Notes: generated by a model from the sequence alone, not told the origin. Counted from the first letter of the stretch, positions 24,840 through 33,799 are shown. The stretch is DNA of 64,000 nucleotides from Paraburkholderia lacunae (GCF_003353175.1 NZ_QHKS01000015.1:122438-186437), one strand, 5' to 3'. Made by a program: numbers and translations.

Positions 24840-25465
24840 AGGCGCTTTCGCGTTCGGTCCCGCGTGTGGTCCCGCGTGTGGTCCCGCGTTTGGTCCCGCG
24901 TTTGGTCCCGCGCCTGATTCCACGTTTGATTCCACGTTCGGTGCCTCCTGTGCATTCCGGTACCCGCCTGCGTCTGGCGCTAGCCAGTGCACTCTGTGTG
25001 AGCGCCGGCCTGCTGACGAGCGGCTGCTCGTCGGTCGGTGCGGCGAGCGGCGCGGCGGCCGGCGTCGCCTCGGGTCTCGTGACCACCAATCCGGCCGTGG
25101 GCATCGGCGTCGGCATCGCCGTGCAGGCCGCCACCGACGAAGCCATCGGCCGCTACATGCGCACCCTGCACACCGATCAGCAGAACATGATCGCCGCCCT
25201 GGCGGGCGCGATGCCGGTCGGCGAGACGCGGCCCTGGTCGGTCAAGCACACGCTGCCGATCGAGAACGGCCACGGCAAGGTGCGTGTGACACGCGCATTC
25301 GCTTCGGCGCTGACGCTATGCAAGGAGTTCGTGTTTTCGGTCGAGGACGGCGACGGACCGAACGCGCACGAAGCCTGGTACACCGGCAGCGCGTGCCAGC
25401 AGGACAAAGGCTGGAAGTGGGCGTCCGCGGAACCGGCGGTCGAACGCTGGGGCAATCTGCAATAA
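24836..25465 (+). CDS. Putative lipoprotein, second of a tandem pair, with repeat-encoded N-terminus
   Basis: A 209-residue paralogue of the preceding gene; both share PWSV.H..PIE, a central CKE.VFSV and the terminal KWASAEPA.ERWG.LQ. The lipobox is LTSGC with Cys64, so the region before the hydrophobic core is unusually long (~44 residues). Residues 8-35 are seven copies of V/I-P-R-x encoded by a 12-nt DNA repeat. The start at the ATGA overlap is the natural one, but several GTG and TTG codons inside the repeat could also initiate. A two-cysteine pair (LCKE, SACQQ) may form a disulfide. An intrinsic terminator follows directly. Outer-membrane anchoring is inferred. Confidence 0.75.
   Translation: MKALSRSVPRVVPRVVPRLVPRLVPRLIPRLIPRSVPPVHSGTRLRLALASALCVSAGLLTSGCSSVGAASGAAAGVASGLVTTNPAVGIGVGIAVQAATDEAIGRYMRTLHTDQQNMIAALAGAMPVGETRPWSVKHTLPIENGHGKVRVTRAFASALTLCKEFVFSVEDGDGPNAHEAWYTGSACQQDKGWKWASAEPAVERWGNLQ
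24857..24940. repeat. Seven in-frame copies of a 12-nt repeat in the lipoprotein N-terminus
   Basis: Units of GTCCCGCGTGTG with graded changes: two identical, then two GTCCCGCGTTTG, one GTCCCGCGCCTG and two ATTCCACGTTYG. Each unit encodes V/I-P-R-(V/L/S). The gradient from perfect to diverged copies suggests expansion from the 5' side. Confidence 0.9.
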
Positions 25466-25468
25466 AAA

Positions 25469-25494
25469 AGCGGCAGGGTCTCCCCTGCCGCTTT
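25469..25494. terminator. Bidirectional terminator between the lipoprotein pair and the ABC genes
   Basis: The stem AGCGGCAGG / CCTGCCGCT with a short loop has A6 before and TTT after. It begins 4 bp after the lipoprotein stop codon and 32 bp from the end of the convergent ABC ATPase gene, so it can serve both. Confidence 0.85.
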
Positions 25495-25525
25495 GCCTGA
25501 AGCGTCTTAATCGCCTTGACCGAAC

Positions 25526-26872
25526 TTAAGACTCCACGTCTTCCAGACTGAAAATTTCGGTCTGGTCGTTGTAAGAGAAGATCTCGCCATAACGGCCCCA
25601 GTTGATCACCGCGTCGAGCGTCTCTTCCGCGGCGCTGTCCGACAGGAAATCCTCCAGTTCCTGCTCGAAGCGCACCCGCGGCGCCCGATGCCCCGGCCGT
25701 TCGTTCAGCACCTTCTTGATTCGGGCCGCCAGCGGCACGTGCCGCAGCAGATGCTCGGCGAACATCATCTTGCGCTCCTGCGTACCGAACTCGGCGAAGA
25801 CGCGCGCCGGCGGGGTCAGGAAGATATCGCCTTCGCGCACGTCGGCGAAACCCAGGTGTTGCAGCACTTCCGCGACCGGGAACAGATCGTCCACCTCCAG
25901 ATGCAGCGAGCGGGCGATTTCCGGCATGTCGGCGCGGCCGTGGTACGGCGCGGCGGCCAGCGTTTCGATCAGACCGGCCATCAGGTTGGTCGACACATGC
26001 GGCAGCCAGCTGTGCAGTTCGAGCCCCTTCTTGGTTTTCTCGTCGGTCTGGCGCGCGGTCATCTTCGCGTAGATCTCGTCCACCAGGCGGCGGAACGCCG
26101 GGTCGAGACGGTTGCGCGGATGCTTGAACGGCACCTTGATCTCGGCGATCACACGGCCCGGATTCGACGACAGCACCAGGATTCGGTCGCACATGAACAC
26201 CGCTTCCTCGATGTTGTGCGTGACGATCAGCACCGCTTTGATCGGCATGCGGCCTTGCGTCCACAGATCGAGCAGGTCGGTACGCAGCGTTTCGGCGGTC
26301 AGCACGTCGAGCGCGGAGAACGGCTCGTCCATCAGGAGCAGTGTGGGGTCGACCACCAGCGCGCGCGCAAAGCCGACGCGCTGGCGCATGCCGCCCGACA
26401 ACTCGCGCGGATAGGCGTTTTCGAAACCGTCGAGACCGATCAGGTCGATCGCGGCGAGCGCGCGTTCGCGCCGCTCGCGTGCGGCGACGCCCTGCGCTTC
26501 GAGACCCGCCTCCACGTTCTGCAGCACGGTCAGCCACGGGAACAGCGCGAAGGTCTGAAACACCATCGCGACGCCCTTGGCCGGCCCGTCGAGCGGCTTG
26601 CCCATGTAGGTGACTTCGCCGTCGGTCGGCTCGATCAGACCGGCGATGATACGCAACAGCGTCGACTTGCCCGAGCCCGAACGGCCCAGCAAACCCACGA
26701 TCTCGCCCTCGCGCAACGACAGATTCGCATCGTCGAGGACAAGCAGCTCGCCCTGCGACTTGTTGAAACCGCGGCACACGTCCTTGACGCGCAAGATCTC
26801 TTCACCGAGGCGCGGCGGCATCGGCGGGGTCTGGATCGGCGCGGCGGTCATAGCAGCTTTAGGATTTTGCAT
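25526..26872 (-). CDS. ABC transporter ATPase (nitrate/sulfonate/taurine type) with AAA-associated C-domain
   Basis: A 448-residue protein. Residues ~25-260 are an ABC ATPase of the NrtD/SsuB/TauB type: Walker A GRSGSGKST at 63-71, signature LSGGMRQRV at 158-166, Walker B LLLMDEP at 178-184, D-loop SALD. Residues ~290-440 form an additional winged-helix-like domain (AAA-associated C-terminal domain, with LHLEVDDLFPVAEVL and FLTPPARVFAEF), probably regulatory. It lies 19 bp downstream of the fused permease, forming a two-gene unit. No substrate-binding protein is present, so the substrate is unknown and the direction of transport is open. The NrtC-like length fits a sensor-regulated importer. 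Confidence 0.9.
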   Translation of the reverse strand: MQNPKAAMTAAPIQTPPMPPRLGEEILRVKDVCRGFNKSQGELLVLDDANLSLREGEIVGLLGRSGSGKSTLLRIIAGLIEPTDGEVTYMGKPLDGPAKGVAMVFQTFALFPWLTVLQNVEAGLEAQGVAARERRERALAAIDLIGLDGFENAYPRELSGGMRQRVGFARALVVDPTLLLMDEPFSALDVLTAETLRTDLLDLWTQGRMPIKAVLIVTHNIEEAVFMCDRILVLSSNPGRVIAEIKVPFKHPRNRLDPAFRRLVDEIYAKMTARQTDEKTKKGLELHSWLPHVSTNLMAGLIETLAAAPYHGRADMPEIARSLHLEVDDLFPVAEVLQHLGFADVREGDIFLTPPARVFAEFGTQERKMMFAEHLLRHVPLAARIKKVLNERPGHRAPRVRFEQELEDFLSDSAAEETLDAVINWGRYGEIFSYNDQTEIFSLEDVES

Positions 26873-26891
26873 CGCGTTTTGCCTTCATTTC

Positions 26892-28643
26892 TCAATCGAG
26901 CCGGAGCTTGGCTTCGGCGTAGGCGTACATCGGACGCCAAAGCAGGCGGTTGAACAGGGTCACGAACAGGGACATCACAGCGATGCCCAGAATGATCTTC
27001 GGATAGTCGCCCGCCGCGGTGGTTTGTGCGATATACGCGCCCAAGCCATGCGCGGCCACCTTCGTGTCGCCCCACTGCACGAACTCCGCGACGATACTCG
27101 CGTTCCACGCGCCGCCCGACGCGGTGATCGCGCCCGTCACGTAATAAGGGAAGATGCCCGGCAGCATCGCCTGGCGCCACCATTGCCAGCCGCGGATATG
27201 GAAATTCTTGGCAGCCTCGCGGTAGTCGTTCGGATACGAACTGGCGCCGGCAATCACGTTGAACAGGATATACCACTGGGTGCCGAGCACGATCAGCGGC
27301 GACAGCCAGATGTCCGGGTTCAGATGAAAGCCCACGATCACGATGACGAACACCGGGAACAGCAAGTTGGCCGGGAACGCGGCAAGGAACTGCGCGAGCG
27401 GCTGGATCTTCTCCGCGAGCGCCGGACGCAGCCCGATCAGCACGCCGATCGGCACCCAGACCACCGAGGCGATCGCGATCAGCAGCACCACGCGCAGCAG
27501 CGTGATGAGTCCAAGCACGACCACGTGGCCGACTTCGTCGAGCGAGACGCCGGTGCGCACATAGATGAACACGCGGTACACCACATAGACGGTGGCGACC
27601 AGCACCAGCGCCGCCCACACGATGTCGCCGATACGCGAGGATTTCTCGCGCTGCGGAATCTGGAAGCGCGGCGCGTGAATCGCCGGCAGCCGGAACGGCA
27701 TGCGCGCGGCCTTCGCGAACATCCAGCCGAGCGGCACCAGCAAACGGTGAATCAGGCGCGTGCGGCGAATCAGGTCGAGCAGCCACGATTCCGGCGCATT
27801 GCCCGAACTGGTGGTTTCCATGCGGAATTTGTCGGCCCATGCGACCAGCGGGCGGAACAGGAACTGGTCGTAGGCGAGAATCACGACGGTCATCGCGAGA
27901 ATCACCCAGCCGATCGCGTGCAGATTCTTCTCGGAGATCGCCTGCGCCAGAAACGCGCCGATCCCCGGCAGCGTGATCGTGTTGTTGCCGACCGTGATGG
28001 CTTCCGAGGCGACCACGAAGAACCAGCCGCCCGACATCGACATCATCATGTTCCAGATGAGCCCGGGCATCGAGAACGGCACTTCGAGCTTCCAGAAACG
28101 CTGCCATGACGTCAGATGAAAGCCGCGCGAGACTTCGTCCAGATCGCGCGGCACCGTGCGCAGCGACTGATAGAAGCTGAACGTCATGTTCCACGCCTGG
28201 CTCGTGAAGATCGCGAAGATCGCCGCCAGTTCGGCGCCGAGCACGCGGCCCGGGAACAGTGCGATAAAGAACGTGACCGTAAACGAAATGTAGCCGAGCA
28301 CCGGCACCGATTGCAGGATGTCGAGAATCGGCACCAGCACCATGCCGGCGCGGCGGCTCTTGGCGGCGAGCGTGCCGTACACCAGCGTGAAGATCAGCGA
28401 CGCGACCATGGCCGCGAGCATGCGCAGCGTAGTGCGCATCGCATATTCAGGCAGGTTCGACGGGTCGAGCGAGATCGCCTGAGTCTTTAGCGTCGCCATC
28501 GGCGCCAGCGTCTCGTGAAAGCCGATCGCCGCCATCGCAAGGATGCAGATAATCAGGGGAAAGGCGACGAAGTCCCAGCGATTGGGCAACACCCGCCAGG
28601 CGGAAGCATTGGCAGTGCGCTTCAGTTCGAAACTGAAATCCAT
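26892..28643 (-). CDS. Fused double permease of a nitrate/sulfonate-type ABC transporter
   Basis: A 583-residue inner-membrane protein made of two tandem binding-protein-dependent permease domains. Each half has the EAA-type cytoplasmic loop: VSRGFHLTSWQRFWKLEVPFSMPGLIW in the first, REAAKNFHIRGWQWWRQAMLPGIFPY in the second. Each half has about six membrane helices, separated by a hydrophilic linker near 280-330 (RRTRLIHRLLVPLG). The fusion replaces the usual homodimer. GGGAGGG precedes the ATG. It is the first gene of the pair with the ATPase. Upstream is a long non-coding region with a strong hairpin that may be part of a regulated leader. Confidence 0.9.
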   Translation of the reverse strand: MDFSFELKRTANASAWRVLPNRWDFVAFPLIICILAMAAIGFHETLAPMATLKTQAISLDPSNLPEYAMRTTLRMLAAMVASLIFTLVYGTLAAKSRRAGMVLVPILDILQSVPVLGYISFTVTFFIALFPGRVLGAELAAIFAIFTSQAWNMTFSFYQSLRTVPRDLDEVSRGFHLTSWQRFWKLEVPFSMPGLIWNMMMSMSGGWFFVVASEAITVGNNTITLPGIGAFLAQAISEKNLHAIGWVILAMTVVILAYDQFLFRPLVAWADKFRMETTSSGNAPESWLLDLIRRTRLIHRLLVPLGWMFAKAARMPFRLPAIHAPRFQIPQREKSSRIGDIVWAALVLVATVYVVYRVFIYVRTGVSLDEVGHVVVLGLITLLRVVLLIAIASVVWVPIGVLIGLRPALAEKIQPLAQFLAAFPANLLFPVFVIVIVGFHLNPDIWLSPLIVLGTQWYILFNVIAGASSYPNDYREAAKNFHIRGWQWWRQAMLPGIFPYYVTGAITASGGAWNASIVAEFVQWGDTKVAAHGLGAYIAQTTAAGDYPKIILGIAVMSLFVTLFNRLLWRPMYAYAEAKLRLD

Positions 28644-29353
28644 CAGACGCCCTCCCCGTTGATACAGGTGTTCGAACGCACAAAGGAAGCCGCGCCTTCT
28701 GCGCGGCGGTCTGAAGATCGGTCCGGAAAGCGGAAATCAGGCATGGCAAAACGCGTGTGCGCGGTAAATCGTTAGCGTTGGAGACACGTGGACCGGTGAC
28801 GGACGGGTCCGCGGGCGAGCCGCCCGGGACCGTTACCATGACGCCGGACCCCTGTCGTCGCAGGCGCCGCCCGTAGGCTGGCGAGCTTTCCTTGTTTTGG
28901 ACGGCACGACACTACACCATCCTATGTTTCAGGCACAACCTTTCGCGGTAAATAGCGGCAAATTCCCGGCAACGAATCTCGCCCGTCACCGGCAAGCCAT
29001 ACCGCGGTCGTTTATCGTCGCGCGCCAGCCACCCCGAGGGCCTGCCGCGGATCCGTGAGGCATCGCCCCGCGTCATCCGGAAAACCCGCGCAACCATTCA
29101 GAAACCCGACACGCTGCCGTTAAGAACCTGATGGGCTAGGCGAGCGTGCTTCGCATCCCCGCAATAACGGTGGCGTCTGGTCTCACGACGGTTAAAATCG
29201 GGAAACGACGCACATGTTCGTGGCGCATGTTCGTGGTTCATCCCGGGCCGCCACGGCACCCCGCCACCCGATTTTCCACTACGACGAATCAGCGCCTGCG
29301 CGCTGCCACGAACGAGCTTGTTGCATGCCACAGCCAGACGGATCAGAGGGTCG
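28644..29353. other. Long divergent intergenic region, permease / diguanylate cyclase
   Basis: 710 bp without a credible gene; the open frames here lack ribosome-binding sites. It must contain the leftward promoter of the ABC operon and the rightward promoter of the cyclase. The segment 28790-28900, read leftward, contains several G+C-rich stems (one listed separately) and lies 150-250 nt before the permease start, i.e. in the position of a regulatory leader. The part from 28910 to 29350 shows no structure I could define. Confidence 0.55.
28793..28847 (-). promoter_or_regulatory. Strong hairpin in the probable leader of the ABC transporter operon
   Basis: On the leftward strand the sequence folds into a long stem: ACGGTCC(C)GGGCG, loop GCT, then CGCCC(GC)GGACCCGT, about 12 pairs with small bulges. 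It is bracketed by an outer CCGG/CCGG pair. Two smaller hairpins lie just upstream (GCC-TACG-GGC and CCTG-CGACGA-CAGG). The arrangement recalls a riboswitch or attenuator, but I could not match it to the guanidine-I, guanidine-II or yybP-ykoY consensus, and the terminator/antiterminator part is not evident. Confidence 0.35.
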
Positions 29354-31045
29354 ATGAACAGGACAACCTTGCGCCAGGCAACCGGACCGGTCAGCTTAGT
29401 GTTGATCGTGCTCGTTTGCTGGTTCGTGGCCGGCATGGTCGCGGACCGGATGGTACAGCAAGAGCTGGACGCGGCCTTGCACGTGCAGCGACAAATATCC
29501 ACGTCGATCGTCGACAACATGGCCGAGGTGATCGCCAGCGACCTCGCGATGTCGCGGGCCCTTCCGGCAACCATGGCCGAGATGGACGTGGTGCAGCACG
29601 CGCTGTCAAAATCGCAGAATTATGCCGCGAACGACGCAGCGGCGGAACCCGCCCAGCGCGCCGCGTTGCTAAAAGACCCGCAGATGGCCGCTGTCAGCGA
29701 CTTTCTGCACGACGCGCAAGGCTTCTCCGGACTCGACCAGATCTGGCTGGTCAACGCCAACGGCATCTGCGTCGCGTCGAGCAACTCGATCCACAACCCG
29801 CTTGCCGGAGAGCAATCGTTGGTCGGCGCCGACATGCGCACGCGCAGTTATCTGACCAACGCGCTGCTCGGCGCGTTCTCGGAAGCCTACGGCGTCGGCC
29901 GCGTGAGCGGCGAGCCGGGCATCTTCATCGCGGCGCCGGTCTACGCCGATGGCCTGCTGGTCGGGGTGGTAGTCGCCAAGGTGGGGATCGCGCGGTTGCG
30001 TCACTGGGTCGCGCACGCCGGCACCTTCGTTGCCGACGAGAACGGCGTCATCATCATGGCGCACAACAGCGCGCTCGAAGGCCACGCGCTACCGGACTCG
30101 CGGATCCAGCACATGAGCGCGGCCGAACGCCAGACCACCTATCACCGCGACGCGTTCCCCGACGTACGGATTCAGGTCGCCCCGCAGGTGCGCGAGCAGG
30201 CGCCGTGGGTGCCCACCGCAATCGCCGCACAACTGTTCGGCATGACCGAGCGGCCCTTGCCGTCGCTTTACCAGGCGCGCGGCGGATTGAACTCGGGGCT
30301 GTCGGCCCATCTGGTGGACCCGCTCGCGGCCTGGCCTGAATTGCTGCGCAATCACACGCGCGATCATCTGCTGGTGTTTCTGACGCTCGCCGGCACGGTC
30401 GCGCTGGCGTGGGTGATTACCGTGTCGTATGTGCGCGAGCGGCGCCACCATCGCGCCACGCGCGACCTGGCTGAGCAATTGCAATCGGCCAATACGCTGC
30501 TGTCGGCCGAGGCGCGCCACGACGCGCTGACCGGCGCACTGTCGCGGCGCTATTTTCTCGATCTGCTGAGCCGCGAGATCGACCGCGCGCATGCGAACAA
30601 CGAGCCGCTGTGCATGGCGATCGCCGACCTCGACCACTTCAAGCAGATCAACGACCGCTTCGGCCACGCCGCCGGCGACCGTGCGCTCGAACATTTCGTC
30701 GACACCTGCCGCGCCGAATTGCGCGGCGCCGATGCGGTCGGCCGGCTCGGCGGTGAAGAATTCGGCCTGCTGCTGCCGGCCACCGGCCTCGCCGGCGGCC
30801 GCGACGTGGTGGAACGGCTGCGCCTGCGCCTGAAGGCGGTTCCTTCGCCGAAGCTGCCTGCCTCGGTGGGCCTGAGCGTCAGCATCGGCATCACCGAACT
30901 CTCACCCGACGATTTGCCCGAGCGGATCATGAGCCGCGCCGACCTCGCGCTGTACGCGGCAAAGACCGGCGGCCGCGACCGCACCGAAGCGCTCCCGCCC
31001 GACGACACCGCGCCGCCGGCTCGCACTGTCGCCAACGCCTGGTAA
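29354..31045 (+). CDS. Membrane-bound diguanylate cyclase with periplasmic sensor
   Basis: A 563-residue sensor enzyme that makes cyclic di-GMP. It has a membrane helix near residues 13-30 (VSLVLIVLVCWFVAGMVA), a ~320-residue periplasmic region with Cache-like features (GLDQIWLVNANGICVASS, IFIAAPVYADGLLVGVVVAKV), a second helix (LLVFLTLAGTVALAWVITV), a short coiled coil and a GGDEF domain. The catalytic motif is GGEEF, an active form. The domain start HDALTGALSRRYF and the DLDHFKQINDRFGH substrate segment are intact. I saw no RxxD inhibitory site before it. The start at 29354 (AGAGGG upstream) is preferred over 29318. It is monocistronic. Confidence 0.93.
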   Translation: MNRTTLRQATGPVSLVLIVLVCWFVAGMVADRMVQQELDAALHVQRQISTSIVDNMAEVIASDLAMSRALPATMAEMDVVQHALSKSQNYAANDAAAEPAQRAALLKDPQMAAVSDFLHDAQGFSGLDQIWLVNANGICVASSNSIHNPLAGEQSLVGADMRTRSYLTNALLGAFSEAYGVGRVSGEPGIFIAAPVYADGLLVGVVVAKVGIARLRHWVAHAGTFVADENGVIIMAHNSALEGHALPDSRIQHMSAAERQTTYHRDAFPDVRIQVAPQVREQAPWVPTAIAAQLFGMTERPLPSLYQARGGLNSGLSAHLVDPLAAWPELLRNHTRDHLLVFLTLAGTVALAWVITVSYVRERRHHRATRDLAEQLQSANTLLSAEARHDALTGALSRRYFLDLLSREIDRAHANNEPLCMAIADLDHFKQINDRFGHAAGDRALEHFVDTCRAELRGADAVGRLGGEEFGLLLPATGLAGGRDVVERLRLRLKAVPSPKLPASVGLSVSIGITELSPDDLPERIMSRADLALYAAKTGGRDRTEALPPDDTAPPARTVANAW

Positions 31046-31206
31046 CAACAAATCGATGCGCAACGGAACGCTTTCGCGCGCGCATCCGGAATCCAGATGA
31101 CGTAACGCAAGACCCCGCAAGAGCCAGCCTTCGGCATACCGTGACGAAGCAGGTATCATCAACCCTGCTATTGAGGTTGCCGCTACCGCTCTAACGGGAG
31201 ATTCGC

Positions 31207-31473
31207 ATGAAGGGAAATCTGGTCATCGTGTGCCGCGATCACGATGCTGACGCGTTCGACCACTTGCTGGCCGAATACGGCGCATTTCAGACACGCCTGT
31301 CGTCGACCGCGTGGTATCTGAAATTGGACGTCGCGCCGGAACTGATTCAGGAAGAGATACTCGCGCGTCTCGGCAAATACACCACACACTACATCTTCGA
31401 AGCCGAAACCGTGACGTGGAACACGGTGGATAACGAGGCGGCGAATGCGCTGAACACACTGTTTTCAGACTAG
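31207..31473 (+). CDS. Small hypothetical protein, ferredoxin-like fold possible
   Basis: An 88-residue soluble protein with alternating strand/helix pattern: MKGNLVIVCRDHDADAFDHLLAEYG, then TRLSSTAWYLKLDVAPELIQEEILARLG, then THYIFEAETVTW. This beta-alpha-beta layout with an SSTAWYLK second strand is reminiscent of the short SinR/VapD/Cas2-like proteins, but the similarity is only by eye and the acidic Cas2 residue is not clear. GGGAG precedes the start. It stands alone between the cyclase and the convergent sensor kinase. There are no cas genes in the window. Confidence 0.65.
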   Translation: MKGNLVIVCRDHDADAFDHLLAEYGAFQTRLSSTAWYLKLDVAPELIQEEILARLGKYTTHYIFEAETVTWNTVDNEAANALNTLFSD

Positions 31474-31553
31474 CGCCACTGCGCTTGCCGAACTGCTCAG
31501 GCGCGCGCTCCGACTATACGCAAGGGGCGGGCGCGGCCACCCTCACCCCCGAC

Positions 31554-32870
31554 CTACCACGCACTTTCCGATGCCGCGGCGACACGCGGCGCCGACTCGA
31601 ACGGAAAGCTCATCAAAATCCGCAAGCCACGTCCCTCGTGGTTGCCGATCTCCCACTCTCCGCCCGCACGCCGCACCAGCCGTTCGACGATCGCCAGCCC
31701 CAGACCGCTATGGCCGTTGCCGCCGCGCGCCGGATCGAGCCGCACGAACGGACGGCTCGCGTTGATCAGATCCTGCGCGGCGATGCCGCTGCCGTTGTCG
31801 CGCACCGACAGCGTGAAACCCTGAGGCGTGCGCGCCGTGGCGACGACGATCGGCGGCGCACCGTACGCGTGCGCGTTGTCGAGCAGGTTCGACAGAATCC
31901 GGTCGAGCGTGGCGGCAGGCAGCAGGAAACCGGGCCCGGCTTCGAGTTCGGTCTGCACGGTCGGCGCACCGGACGCCACCGCGCGATAGCTGCGCACCAC
32001 GCGCTCGCACTGCGTATCCACCTCGACGGCCTCGCCGCGATCGGCGCCGTCGTGAGCGAACACCAGAAACTGCTCGACGATATGCGTCATCGAATCGACG
32101 TCGCGCACCACGCCGTCGCGCATCTTCACCTCGTCCATCATCTCGGCGCGCAGCCGCAAGCGTGCGAGCGGTGTTTTCAGGTCGTGCGCGACGCCGGCCA
32201 GCATCACGGCGCGGTCGTTCTCGGTACGGGCGACTTCCTGAACCATCTGGTTGAAGCCATGCGTCAGTTGACGCAATTCGCGCGGGCCGCGCTCGGGCAC
32301 CGGCGGTACCGGCAGGCCGCGGCCGAACCGCGCCACCGCCTGGGCGAGCGAACGCAACGGCTGCTGCAACGCCCATGCGGCAAATAGCGCCGCCATCACC
32401 GCGAAGGAAAAGATGGTCGCGAGCCACAGCACCGTACGGTCGAGCGAACGCGGCGTGCGCAACGGCTGCACCGGCACGACAATCCAGTTGCGATCCGAGA
32501 CGGCGCGCACCCACAGCGTGGGCGGATGGCCCGGCTGGCCGATCCGCACCAGGGTGCCTGACGGCATGCGGTCACGCACGTCGTCGATGAAACGTTCGAG
32601 CGGCGCCGGCAGGTTCGCGGGAGCTGGCGGCACGTCCGGGCTGGCCGGATCGACCAGCCTCACGCGCGACGGCAACGGCTGGTCCGGCGTATGCGCGACG
32701 TGCTGGCGCACCGCGTCGACGAGGAAGGTGGCCTCCTCGACCGCGTAGCGCACTTGCAGCTGGCTGCGCTCGAGGCGCATCAGCGCGTACCACGCGAAAT
32801 GCGACAGCAGCAGCACCGCGACGACTAGCAGCGCCAGCCGTCCGAACAGTGAATCAATGGGTCGGCGCAT
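31554..32870 (-). CDS. EnvZ-type sensor histidine kinase
   Basis: A 438-residue membrane kinase with helices near 11-30 and 146-168 flanking a ~115-residue periplasmic domain, then HAMP, and a DHp helix with the phospho-acceptor His229 (AGVAHDLKTPLARL). The ATPase domain has an N-box (LSNLLDNAHAYG), DNGSGIA and GLGLAIVERLV. The EnvZ-like VAHDLKTPL motif and the OmpR-like partner identify the class. Its start overlaps the response-regulator stop by 17 bp, so the pair is translationally coupled. The divergent Spy/CpxP-like gene at 33800 is a likely target, as in Cpx-type envelope stress systems. Confidence 0.93.
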   Translation of the reverse strand: MRRPIDSLFGRLALLVVAVLLLSHFAWYALMRLERSQLQVRYAVEEATFLVDAVRQHVAHTPDQPLPSRVRLVDPASPDVPPAPANLPAPLERFIDDVRDRMPSGTLVRIGQPGHPPTLWVRAVSDRNWIVVPVQPLRTPRSLDRTVLWLATIFSFAVMAALFAAWALQQPLRSLAQAVARFGRGLPVPPVPERGPRELRQLTHGFNQMVQEVARTENDRAVMLAGVAHDLKTPLARLRLRAEMMDEVKMRDGVVRDVDSMTHIVEQFLVFAHDGADRGEAVEVDTQCERVVRSYRAVASGAPTVQTELEAGPGFLLPAATLDRILSNLLDNAHAYGAPPIVVATARTPQGFTLSVRDNGSGIAAQDLINASRPFVRLDPARGGNGHSGLGLAIVERLVRRAGGEWEIGNHEGRGLRILMSFPFESAPRVAAASESAW

Positions 32871-33579
32871 GCTGTTCGCCGTCCGGCACGAACACGTAGC
32901 CGCGCCCGCGCACCGTCTGAATGAAGCGCGGCGTGGACGGATCGGTTTCGAGAATGCGGCGCAAGCGCCACACCTGCACGTCGATACCGCGGTCGGTGCC
33001 GTCGTATTCCGGGCCGTGCAGCAGTTCGAGCAGGCGCTCGCGCGTGAGCGTGCGCATGGGGTGATTGACGAAAATCTTCAGCAGCGCGAATTCGCTGCCC
33101 GACAGCGTGAGCGGCTTGTCTTCGAGATGCAGCGTGCGCGACTGGAAATCCAGCGTGAAGCGGCCGAAGTTGAACGGTTCGCGCTGCTCCGGCGCCGCCG
33201 CCGACGGCAGCGTGCGGCGCCGCCGCAATACCGCCTGCACGCGCGCCAGCAGCTCGCGCGGGTTGAACGGCTTGCCAAGGTAATCGTCCGCGCCGAGCTC
33301 CAGACCGACGATACGGTCGACGTCGTCCGCACGCGCGGTGAGCATGATCACGGGAATGTCGTCGCCCGACGCGCGCAGCTTGCGCAGCGCGGTCAGCCCG
33401 TCGACACCCGGCATCATCAGATCGAGCACGATCAGATCCGGGCGCTCGCGTTCGAGCCGCCGCTCGAGCGAGCCGGCGTCGTGCAGCACCGAAACCTCGA
33501 TGCCCTGACGGGCCAGGTAGTCGCGCAGCAGATCGCGCAATTCGACGTCGTCGTCGACAACAAGTATTTGAGTAGCCAT
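32854..33579 (-). CDS. OmpR-family response regulator
   Basis: A 241-residue DNA-binding regulator. The receiver domain has acidic residues DDD at 9-11, phospho-acceptor Asp53 (VLDLMMPG), a conserved Thr in MLTARAD and Lys in GKPFNPREL. The C-terminal winged helix carries LTLSGSEFALLKIFVNH, RERLLELLHG and the recognition segment RGIDVQVWRLRRILE, ending with QTVRGRGYVFVPDG. It is the first gene of the regulator-kinase unit. The 220-bp region between it and the divergent Spy-like gene should contain the operator(s); direct repeats of a clear type were not seen. Confidence 0.95.
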   Translation of the reverse strand: MATQILVVDDDVELRDLLRDYLARQGIEVSVLHDAGSLERRLERERPDLIVLDLMMPGVDGLTALRKLRASGDDIPVIMLTARADDVDRIVGLELGADDYLGKPFNPRELLARVQAVLRRRRTLPSAAAPEQREPFNFGRFTLDFQSRTLHLEDKPLTLSGSEFALLKIFVNHPMRTLTRERLLELLHGPEYDGTDRGIDVQVWRLRRILETDPSTPRFIQTVRGRGYVFVPDGEQHAPTH

Positions 33580-33799
33580 GGCTCAAGTTTAACGCGCAGG
33601 AGGGTGGGTTTCCGACCCCGGCCGACCCTCAAAGGGTTACCGGGTGTTACGGTGAAAGGCGCACGTAATGCTCCGTAATAGCCGCATCCAGCGGCGTAAC
33701 ACAGCGCCGGGCGCACATCTCTACGCTGTGTCTTACCGAATGCAGGCCGTCTTCTGTTGCCGGTTGCATCGTCGGCTATTCCATTCCAAGGAGCTTTAC

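Noticed and set aside
28793..28900. Guanidine or manganese riboswitch upstream of the ABC permease
   Set aside because: The GC-rich hairpins resemble riboswitch stems, but the conserved loops (ACGR pairs, CUGGUCCGAGAG, GGGGAGUAGC) were not found. Kept as an unidentified structure.
31207..31473. A Cas2 gene as part of a CRISPR system
   Set aside because: No cas1 or repeat array is present, and the catalytic acidic residue is not clear. The similarity is only in general fold pattern.
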